Shown one piece after another: positions 14,101-26,100 of a DNA stretch of 64,000 nucleotides. Both the position numbers and the translations under genes were made by a program. The DNA lies in contig OU342638.1 of assembly GCA_910589415.1 (NCBI GenBank), forward strand, positions 34,755,579 to 34,819,578. The letters run 5' to 3'. The number at the start of each line of letters is the position of its first letter. Within the stretch, counting starts at the first letter, position 1. The notes beneath the pieces were generated by a model. It saw only the letters and a list, made by a program, of their open reading frames with translations. It had not been told where the DNA came from and did no database searches. This stretch comes from Malachius bipustulatus. Its lineage: Eukaryota; Arthropoda; Insecta; Coleoptera; Melyridae.

Positions 14101-17100
14101 AATTATTACAACTGGCCTATCTTGCATCTTCTGGAGACCAGAACACCCAACAAATAAGACCTCAATTTGCCAAAAAAAAACCTTGGGTCATAAAATATAA
14201 CCCAGATATACTCGAACTTCGAAGCATTAGAAGTTGGAGTATCTTGAAGAGTTGAAAACTGGAACCCTGGGGTACTCTAAATTGGATTGGGGATTAGATA
14301 GAAACATCAGAAGGTTTGCATTGTCTTTATCTGCATTGAGGGATTTAGAATTTACGTCTGCATATGGGGGTAGAATTTATTTATCTTAATTGGCGTTTGT
14401 TGAGGGGGAGTTCTGTTAACTGTGGTGGAATGGTGGAAATAACTGAAGATAAACTCAAAATGAATGGAAATAATGGAAACAATGCGGAAATAGTGGTTAT
14501 AATGTAGATATATAGTGGAAATTATGCAGAAATAGTAGAAATAATGTGAAAATAATGGAAATAAATTGTAAATAATGAAAATAAATTGGAAACAATGGAA
14601 GTGTGTGTAAATGATTGTACACTATGGTGGAAATGACTGAAAGTAACCTAAAATAAGTGGAAATAGTGGAAATAATATAGGAATATTGGAAATTGTATAA
14701 ATAATGTTGAAATTACTTGAAATAGTGAAAAAAGAGTGGATATAACTGGAAACAGTGGAAATTATGTCGGAATCTTGGAAATAATGAAGAAATAGTGGAA
14801 ATAAAAGAAAGTTATGTGGAAATAATGGAAATTATACGGAAATAGTAGAAATAATGTAAATATAATGGAAATAAATTGGAAACAATGGAAGTATGTGTAA
14901 ATGATTGTACACTATGGTGGAAATGACTGAAAGTGACCTGAAATAAGTGGAAATAGTGGAAATCATGTCGGAATCTTGAGAATAATGGAGAAATAGTGGA
15001 AATAAAGTGAACATTGTGGCAATAACTTAGTGTGTGGAAATAATTATACACTGAAATGACTAGAATTATCTGCAAAAAGAGTGGAAAAGAGGAAAATAAT
15101 GTGGGAATAATGGAAATATGAGAAAATAGTGGAAATGATGTCGGAATCTTGGAAATAATGAAGAGATGGTGTAAAATAAAAAAAGTAGTGTGGAAATATT
15201 GGAAATTGTGCGGAAATACTAGAAAAAATTTAAATATAATGGAAATAAATTGGAAACAATGGAAGTAATTCAGTTTATGCATGTGTAAATAGTTGTACAC
15301 TATGGTGGAAATGACTGAAAATAACCTAAAATAAGTGGAAATAGTGGAAATATTGTGAGAATCTTGGAAATAATGAGAATATAGTGGATTTAATGTGAAA
15401 ACTGAAAAGTGTATAAATAATGTTGAAATAGTGAAAAAAAAAAGAGTGGAAATAAAGTGAAAATTGTGGCAATAACTGGGTATATGGAAATAATAATTAT
15501 ACATTGAAATAACTGGAATTATGTGGAAAAAAAAGTGGAAAAGGAGGAAATAATGTAGAAATATTGGAAATAGTGTGGAAATAGTGGAAATATGGGAAAA
15601 TAGTGGATATAGGTAATGTGTAAATTGTATAAATCATGTTGAATAGTGAAAAAAAGAGTGGAAATAATTTAGGATGTGGCAATAAGTGGAAAATAGTGGA
15701 AATGGTGTCGGAATCTTGGAAATAAAGAAATAGTGGAAATAAAGAGAAAATTGTGGCAATAACTTATATGTGGAAATAATTATATACATACTGAAATAAC
15801 CGAGGAAATAGCTAGAATTATTTTTAAAAAAATGGAAAAGGGAAAAAGTGTGAATATTGGAAATTGTGCGGAAATAGTGGAAATAAAATGTAAATTATAG
15901 AAATCGAGGTTGAAATATTGTGGATATGATGGAATAAAATGTGAAAATTGTGAAAAAAATTAGGATGTGGAAATCAATAACGGCACACTTTTTCATCGAG
16001 TAAACTCTCCCTATAGGAGGTGTTACTCATGGAAATATTAATTGATGAAAATAGCTCTGGAAATAACTTAAATCCAATGAGTGGAAATGGGGAAAATTAA
16101 TGTGGGAATATTAAAAATAGTGTGGAAATAGCGTGTAAAAAATCCTGAGGTAGGTACTCCTCCAAGTTCGAGGATTTTTTCTAACTCAACAAAGCAAAAA
16201 AAAAAAACGGTCAAACAACTGAATTCTGCAGGTACTGCATCACCATTCATTAATACAGAGCACTGAAAATTATCGTGTTGTTAAGTTTCAGTTCCAGTAC
16301 TTACACTTAACCCTACCCAGTAGTAATGTAGACGCGCTAAAAAAACAATTTTACATCGTTTTTGTTTTTAAAACGCGAAAAAAGTAAGGGTTGGAAAACG
16401 TGACCCCAAGGTACTTCAAATTATTTGAAAAATCATAAATTCGATAAAAACTTGCGCAAAATAAACATTAAAAGGCGCACAAATTTTGTGCACCTTTTGT
16501 AACCACAAATCACCTTGAAGGATTACAAATCCCAAACACCAAGATATGACCAGAGGAAGCGAAGAAGGAAATTTTTGGATATTGAATCAGGTTGTCTTGA
16601 GAAAGTAAGAACCCAACCCAGTAGCAATGTAGACGCGCTAAAAAAAACTAAAAAACAATTTTAGTCGTTTTTATAACGCGCAAAATAGTAAGGGTTGGAA
16701 AATGTGACCCTGGGGTACTCCAAATTGTTTGAAGAATCACAAATTCGGTAAAAACTTGCGCGCAAAAAACATTTGTGTGACTTTTATGATCACCATAGGG
16801 CCTTGAAGGATTATAAACACCAAAACACCACGATATGACCTGAGAAAGTGAAGAACGAAAATTTTGGGTGTTGGCTCAGCAAATTAATAAGGTTAGATTA
16901 GATTACTACTTGTCTCAGCGAAGCATTTTTGGAACAGTTACGCAAACAAAAACGCGGCCAGAATAGCTGAACCTTGAGGTACTCCGAGTATAATAATTAA
17001 ACTCATTCTAGAGATCAATCTTCCCAGATCGAGACGTTCGTTTCTAGTTTTACGATGCAATAAAGCAATTACTGTTTACCAGTTCTGTGGTGGAATTCTA

Positions 17101-20100
17101 CCCATCCATACCCAAGCAAACACTGATGACATTTCAGTAAACTGAACCATCCAATTTCCCACTGTATACGTACATAATTACAGAAAAAACGATGCAGGTA
17201 GAGTAGCAGAACCTTGAGGCAATCCTAATATGGTGATGGTGGTAACAATAATGGAAGAGCTGCTATTGAGAATAATAACCCCGTCAGGGTTTTTATCCAC
17301 CTAGGTAAGTCACCCCTAAACTACAATAATTAGGGTTAGTCAACCGTGTTTCTTGCTCTAGCAGGGGGGGTTCACCTCCTATCAATAGAACTAGAACTAG
17401 ATAGAAACTGGATGAAGAAGGGTTGTTTGTTCTAGGTCTAAGTGCAAGTTATTACGTTACCCCTGCGTTGTACGTCTTCTTTTATCGAGGGGGATGTATA
17501 AATACTGGTACTGGACCTAGACAACTATTAGATAGATAGATGGACGTGTGACAATTTGAAAAGATTTATTATTGTTTATAATAATAATTTATACAAGGTC
17601 GGAGTTGAAGGATTGGATTACGGTTCTAATAAAACAATTTTGCAACCATAAATAATTGAGAAACGAAAGTAAGATCGGGTCCCGTCCCACGTACGTAGAA
17701 AAAACAAACAAAACAATGGCTTGTAATTGGTGTTGGTGAATTTAAATTACAATAATGGAGCCGAGGAGACACAAAATTTAACGTGTCCCCTTTACCTAGA
17801 TTGTAGGTACCTACTACTACTCCGCGTGCGTTATTCGGCGTTTCGGATTTTTTCATTTACCTACATCTACTATTATTCATATTTGTGTACCTAATTACCT
17901 ATTGTGCTAGATTTTACTACATACTTGAAATAAACGTGTGGGCAGGTAATTTTGCATAATTTCATGCAATTAATTAATTAATTAACTGGCAATCAGTAAT
18001 AAAGCAACCATAAAATAACAGGTTTACTATTTTATAGGTACCGAGTATACCTACTAAAACTGGAGTAGCTACTTAATTAAAATAATACAAGCACCCTGTA
18101 TATTATTATTATTATTATTACGTACTTATAAATAATAATTAATTAATTAATATTAATTAATAAACAGACTTACAGACAGCAACAACAACCAATACCATTT
18201 TCTGACTGGTACCGGTACTGGTACTGGTACTGCGTTACTGATAAACCAAACCAACCGCAACCGGTACTTTTAGCTCTCCCAAAAATTCCTCGAAATTTAA
18301 ATTCCTCGCTCGTAAATCACTTCCGGCCGGCGCCAGGGCAAGCCCGAGTCACTCCGATTCCGATAAGTACCGGTAGCAAAAAGGGCACTCCCGAATACGG
18401 TCTTATCGTGTCGCGAAACAACCCGACAGATCAACGAAGGTAAATAAACAAATCGAGCAATCCTTCCATGGATATAGCGATCGCGCATCTAATAAAACGC
18501 TCGTCGGTCGTCGCTCGTACACACCGTACACGAACAAACCGGGGCCACGGCACGGAGCACGGACGGAGCGAGCTCACCTTGACGATGATTGCGCTTGTGC
18601 GCGTTCAAAAACACTCAATTGAAGAATCGAGAGACCGTTGGAGAACGGGTGGGAGAGGGGCGGCTCGCGCAACAGGCCCGTACTGGTATTGTTTAATGTT
18701 TGTTCGATCATTCATTTTATTTCTTCTGATTATGCCTCAAATTTAGCTGCCAGCGTGTTCCAAGTTTCGTGAATTTTTGACTGAATGATATTATTTGGAG
18801 TGCCTCAAGGTCTGACACGTGACTTATTATAATTTAGCGATGATACTCTTATGCCCGTATTCAGAAACGATAATTTCCTAAATAATTACGTAATCAATTA
18901 TACCCATCTCACTCTATTGCAAAAAAACTGCATATCTCCATCTCACTCATTTAATTAATTACGTAATTATTTAGGAAATTATCGTTTGTGAATACGGGCA
19001 ATACTCTGTAATTACAACTAACAAGCATTGTCAGTGCAAGATTTGCTGTATTTATTATGCCACAACGTCGTGATTTCCATAGGGAAAAACGCACCTTCTT
19101 ATTACAACCCTACTCTAATAAAAGAACCTGTTTTCGAATACAATAATGACCTAATGTAAGATAAAAAAAGGTCAAAATATAGGGTTTTGAGGTACTCCAA
19201 TTAGGAAATAGTGCAATTTCGAGGAAAATATAACAAATAAAATAGAAAATGCGAGCAAATTTAGGTAATCGTCCATTCTGAATACAATAGAGATCACAAA
19301 ATGGGTCGAAAAATAGAGCCTTGAGGTACTCCAAGCGGGAAAGTTGACAAATTGGATGAAAATTGAAACATAAAACTGAAGCAACTTTTCAATCAGTTAT
19401 AAGGAATTTCCTTCTGCCTATTCTGTCTGAATGTAGTACATTGTTTTACGGTCGGTTAAAAAAATGGAATGTTGTAATAGTTGCAAATGTATAAGAAATG
19501 GTAAAAATACGGCCATTTTTATTCATTTTGTAAATATGTAGAATGCAAAAAAAAAGTAATCGCTAAATAGAACCTTGAGGTACTCCACCAAGTAAGAAAT
19601 ATGGGTACAATTTCGAGGAAAATAAAACAAATAAAATAGAAAATATAACAAATGCGAGGAAATTTAGGTAATCCTTCATTCTTAAAATAATAGAGAACAC
19701 GAAATGGGTAAAAAATAGAACCTTGAGGTACTCCAAGCGGGAAAGTTTACAAATTGGATGAAAATTGAAACATAAAACTGAAGCAACTTTCCAATAAGTT
19801 ATAAGGAATTTCCTTCTGCCTATTCTGTCTGAATGCAGTACATTTTTTTACGGTCGGTTAAAAAAAATGGAATGTTGTAGTAGTTGCAAATGTATAAGAA
19901 ATAGTAAAAATACGGTCATTTTTATTCATTTTGTAAATATGTAGAATGCAAAAAAAAAGTAATCGCTAATAAATAGAGCCTTGAGGTACTCCACCAAGTA
20001 AGAAATATGGGTACAATTTCGAGGAAAATAAAACAAATAAAATAGAAAATATAACAAATGCGAGGAAATTTAGGTAATCCTCCATTCTTAAAGCAATAGA

Positions 20101-23100
20101 GAACACGAAATGGGTAAAAAATAGAACCTTGAGGTACTCCAAGCGGGAAAGTTTACAAATTGGATGAAAATTGAAACATAAAACTGAAGCAACTTTCCAA
20201 TAAGTTATAAGGAATTCCTTCTGCCTATTCTGTCTGAATGCAGTACATTTTTACGGTCGGTTAAAAAAATGGAATGTTGTAGTAGTTGTGCATGCAAATG
20301 TATAGAAAATAGTAAAAATTCTAGTAACTTTAGAAAATACAAATCACCCGGGATAAATGTGCAAGAATCACAAGGACAAAGACCATTTTTTACTCCATTT
20401 TTAAATATGTAGAATACAAAAAAAAAACATATAGAACCTTATAAGAAATATGGGTACATTTTCGAGTGAAATATAACAAATGGGAGTAAATTTAGGTAAT
20501 CGTCCATTCTGAATACAATAGAGAGCAAAAAATGGGTTGAAAAACAGAACCTTGAGGTACTCCAAGCAGGAAAGTCTACAAATTGGATGAAACTTTAAAC
20601 ATAAAATTGAAGCAACTATTTAATAAATTCGAAGAAATGTCCTTCTGTCTATTCTGTCTGAACACAGTGTATTTTTTTAGGGTTGGCTCAAAAAAATAGA
20701 ATATTGTAGTAGTGCATACGAATATACTTTAAGCCTTTTTTGAAACCAACCTTTGCAAAAAAAAAAACAAGATGAAAAAAGTTTAGATCGATAAAATGAG
20801 TCTTGCGGTACTCCATTTCGGAAATATTACAACTACGATGAAAAATTTAAATGCAAGATTTAAAAAAGCCATCTTTGATTATTTAAATAATTCTTCTTGT
20901 GCCAGGATGCAAAATAAAAAAGATATTACGGGTTGGAAAATAGGATTTCCCACGCAGAAGGATCAACATTTCGAACGAAAATTAGAATTTAGCACCCAGG
21001 GAAAATTAACCAACCAGAAAATTCATGCGTTTACTCGCCATTTCCTAAAAAACAAACAAGTGAAAAATTATGAGGGTTGAAAAATAGCATCTTGCGGTAC
21101 CCAGTAAAAATTAACCATGTAACTAGCGGTAGTTTTGTGTTCTTGGTTGGGATTTCTTTAATACGACGTGGAAAATTATCAGGGTGGAAGAACAGACTCT
21201 TTCAGTACCCACTACACTCAGAAAACTGTCAAAATTTAAATTTACCACCCAGGAAAAATTACCCAACCAGCAGGGTTTTAAAATTATTTCGACAAAAAAA
21301 AGGTCTCGTCAAAATTAAAAAAAAAAAAAAACTACATGTGGTACCGGTACCATTTCAGATCGAGGCTTTCAATCTATGGGACTAAAACAATAAGAAGTGG
21401 TTTGGTGTTGCATTTGAGCAAAATCAGTCGAGCCGTTTCATAATGGCGGCCCTTTGAGTCTTCGAAAAAACTTCGAAATTCAATTAACAGGATTGGAAGT
21501 ACAATTTTCGAACTTTACGTTAGTGGGGAAATTTTTTTTTCTTCTATCAATAAGCCAGTGGCGTGGGTGAAAAAAGGGTAAAAACGACTCAATTTCTATA
21601 ACCGTTTATGAGCACATTTTTAAAGGAATCGATCAGAAATTTTCAGAGTAGACAATTATGGTAATAAACTTCAATCGTGGAAAATTTCACGAAGCAAATA
21701 ATTAAAATGGCGGAGATATTAAATTTTCTTATGTTTATTTTTTCTAAAATTTCAAATTTTCAATTTTGAACACGCCCCTGTGGCTTTATCTTTCAAAATT
21801 AGTAGGAGGAATTTTTCAATCTCGTAAAACTTATGAGGGAATTTTAATTTTCGTTGAAAAAGTTTTCTAAAGTCTCGTGACTTCTACAGGGTGTCCCTTC
21901 AAATTTCGAACAAACCGTTCTTGTGGCACCATTTCAGGCCGCCGTTTTGAATCTAGGGGACTAAAATTTTTATGAGCGTAAGGTATCCATGAGCGTAACG
22001 AGTGGTCTGATGTTGCATTTGAGCCAGATCGGTCGAGTCATATTTCGTCAAAACTTGTATTTTTTTAACCCCTGCAATATGCAGATAGAAAAATAGTCTT
22101 ATACGTGAACTTAAGGCTAGTCTATTTTCCCCCCTATTAATAAACCAGTGGCGTGGGTAGGGAAAGGGAATTTTTTCGGCGGACAACTACACTAAGATGA
22201 TATGACCTTGAAAAATTTCAACAACCCAATTTCCAAAAATAATTGAATCAACGCTAAAAATACACTAACACTATTTATGCGATTGATGCGCACGAAGGTT
22301 TTAGTTTTAATGTTTCAGCTCGTCATTTCTTAAAAAACCAGAGGGGAAAAATTATGAGGGTTGAAAAATAGCATCTTGCGGTACTCCAAGTTGATCCAGA
22401 AATTAAAGTAGCTGAATATGGTATGGGCACCTAAAAAATTATTAAAAGGAGATTTGGTAAAAAAAATTGATTATTATTATTATCGAAAATTGGAGTACCC
22501 CAAGACTCTATACAACGACCCTTGCAATTTCACGATTTAAACAGGCGTGTTGTGACTTGTTTTAATTTTTATAAATTTTATGGACGGAAAGGTGAGCGCG
22601 AATTTTCTGAGCACGTCTCTGAATCGAATTTAAAAGCTTTCAGTGCTTTCAGAATCAGAACCCAACCTGTCGTTTCGTTCATCCAGTCCCAGTCTGTGTG
22701 TAATTTATACACATTATACAAGATCTCGATTGTCTTCACATCGGATCGACGGATCGACCACTCTTGCTTGGTTGGACGTCGAACGAGAAACTTCAATGCT
22801 GAATCAAATTACTATTAATCGTTTTATTTTCTTATCCCTCTCGGTTCCTCGCATATCGTCAAGATCGAAAAAAAATCATTGCAAACAAACGACTTCCAAT
22901 CCAAGTTCCAGTTCCCAACAGTTCCCAAAGTGAGCTATATGCTATAATATGACATGACAACAGAAATTATTGGGGTCCTGGTCCTGGTGACATTATTTTA
23001 TTATCACCATCGGTGGCCGTGTCTCATCCAGCCAGAATCCAGACCAGACGTCATGTAGTGCCTAGTGCTCTGTGCTCTGGCTCTGAAAGATCGCATTCCT

Positions 23101-26100
23101 CCAGCACAACCCTCTTGTTTTCAGTTTCAGTTTCAGTTGAACTGTAACAACAACACACGTCTGGTTTCTTTCGATCTCTCGACTGGGCTTTTTTTCTTCC
23201 ATATAAATAACGCACGGTCGTGAGAACGTTACAATGAGACGAATGATAAATGCGTCTGCTGACGTGTGTATTATAACACGAGACGCGAATGGTGGCGGTG
23301 GCTCCAATTATATACAGGGAGAGCCATTAATAATAATATTGAATTTGAAAGATTTTATCAGTAGTTAGCCCAGTAGAGACAGCCCAAGTTTTACCCACCA
23401 CGTACAATTTGACCAAACAAAATAAGAGTGACAAATAAACTGGCCAAACTACAGTCGCAAGTTCGTCGATAACCAGCGCTCAGCCCAACAAGCAAAAATA
23501 ACTACTGCCAGTCTTGAGGTCAAAGGCCAAAGGCACTACTTACAAGAGGAAAAACTCCTCTCATGGAAAGTCCTCCTCTCATTTAGAAAAAGGTAGAGAA
23601 GGTGTGAGTACTATAATAGTTCTAGCGCCACCATGGTGCGGTCTAACATATTGTCGCTTGCAAGCAAATATCTAATACTTCTATATTGCTAGCGTCCGTA
23701 AGCGAAGTGTCACTGACTGAGTGGGACAGCAAACGACTACCTCTGTCTGTTTTAAGAGTACTGGACCCGTTGTGCGCAAGCGTTACGAGTCTGGTGGTAG
23801 AATCTGATGGTTTGTGTTGGCGTGTTCAATTCTCGAACATGCGCATACGACTCAAGTACTTTTGAGAGAAAGATAGACCCATATATGTCTGCACGGTGAT
23901 GATTCCGTCAATTTCCAGACCCCTACTAGCAATATAGTAGGATGCGAGTGCATTCCTAACCCCTTTCCACGATATCCACACCATTCAAATGATACCACAA
24001 AACGAGCAGACAAAAAAAAAAGAAGAGGGTGCAGAATCTTCTTTTTTTGGCCACAACAGACCAGAAAAATCAAAGTTACACATCGTTTCTCGTCGTATAC
24101 GATCGGTAATTACAATATAATGAGATATTTTTTACAGATAGTGACGCGTCCGCTGTCAGAAAACCAATGACGTCACAACCTTATCCGTTTTCGCGACAAA
24201 AGAATCTTAAAAAATGATAAAAAAAAAATAAAAAAATGGTAAAGGTCAATGATTCTCACACGGAAATAGTTCTGCAACATGCAAAATAAATAATAATAAA
24301 AGAAATATTTAGAAAACATACTTTTGGAAACATTTTCCCCTTCCGCTACCCCCCTCGTCTCATTTATTTTTGGACAGCTGATATCTCTGTCACCTGTCAC
24401 CTCTGTCACGAAAGTCAAATATTTTCTACAATAAAATCTACAAGAAGTGGACCAGAAACGTTACAGAAGGGTACTTTACCATTCTTCATTTCCCTTTGCC
24501 TTTCATGAAAAAAATTGTCAAAATTGGCTTCCAAATTTGAAATTCCACTATTTGACATATTTTTATCTGGGCAACTGTCACTTGTCACAAAGGTTTTATA
24601 TTTTTAAGCGCCGTTTACCTGTAATTGCGAAATATAAAGAAACATTTTCGATATAACGTCCGGAAAAACCACACTTTTTTTTGGAAAAAACGTTCCCTCT
24701 TAGCTATGCTCTTATCATAAACCACTTCAAAATTAAAAATTACCAGGTTATATTTTGCGGAGAAAAATGTCACTTGTCACAAATCTGCCACCTGTCACGC
24801 ACGTCAAAATATTTTCTAATTATTCTACTTTTCCAAGTTTGAAATCCAAAATTGTCACTTGTCTCATAGCAGTCACCTATGTCACAAAGATGTCACCTGT
24901 CACTTGTCAAAATATATTTTCTCGTGCATCAAAATTCAAATGTTGGACAAAAAAACACACAAAAAGAATCGGAAACTGCAAGGGAATTAAAAAAAAATCC
25001 CCGCCTTCAATAAAAAGTCCTCACAAATCTACTTCCAAATTTGAATTGGTACTCTTGGAAATTTGTGTTTAACTTGACAGCTGACACAACAAAAGTCAAT
25101 TTTTTTCTCGCACGCTACTATAACTAGCAGTCTACACAGGTACAGGAAGTGTCCTGGGACGTTACTAAATTTGAATTACACAATTTGAAATAAATTTATC
25201 TGACAGCTGTCACTTGTCACAACGTTTTATACTTTCACGCACCGATTATATTAATTAATGTGAAATAAGGTTAAATATATTCGATAACGCCTGGAAAAGT
25301 CAATTCCCCAATTATTATTTACTGAGAAAGAAGTCACCTGTCACAAATCTGTCACCTGTCATAAATTTGTCGTCAGTCAGAAAGCTATCACCAGTCACAC
25401 ATGTCAAAATATTTCCTCGTGCATCAAAATTCCAAACTTCACCAAAAAAACACATAAAAAACACCTGAGAAACTAATACACATGGATTTTTGAAAAAAAA
25501 AGACACAAAAAACACTGAAAACTGCAAGGTTTTGTTGGAGAAAATTTTCCTTCGGCTTTCAATGAGAAGTTCTGACATCTACTTTCAAATTTGAAATCGT
25601 AGGTACTCTTGTAAATTTGTGTTCAAAGTGACAGTTGTCGCCTGTCACACACGTCAACTATTTTCTCGCGTCCCGATTGCAATTCCGAAATGCAGACAAC
25701 CAAAACGAACCCACGGGAGAGAAAAAAATGGTAAGTTTGGGACTCGATAGGACATTGTTTTGGGTAAATTTTCGCCAAATTTTACCCCTTCTCTGTCCAC
25801 CTCAACTGAAAGTTTTTAATACCCAGCTCAAAAATTCTGAAAACTTGACAGCTGACATATATTAGAAAAAAGGAGTACTCAAAAAAAAAAAAAAAATTGA
25901 GAAATACACAAAAAGCCACAAAAACACAGACGAGATAAGTCTTTTTGTAAGTTAAAAAAAACTCCAATAAAAGGAACAATAAAATCGACTTGAAAATTTG
26001 ACAGCTGTCACCTTTCAAAGATACTTTCTCGCTTCGAGCGAATTCGCAAGAGCACCACAGGAAACACGAAGACATTTTTTTCGAAAAAAATTTCGTCCTT

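Noticed and set aside
14812..15504. 230-codon minus-strand open frame rich in Tyr, Phe, His, Ser, Thr
   Set aside because: It lies wholly in the TGGAAATAA-type array; its periodic composition follows from the repeat and no domain is present.
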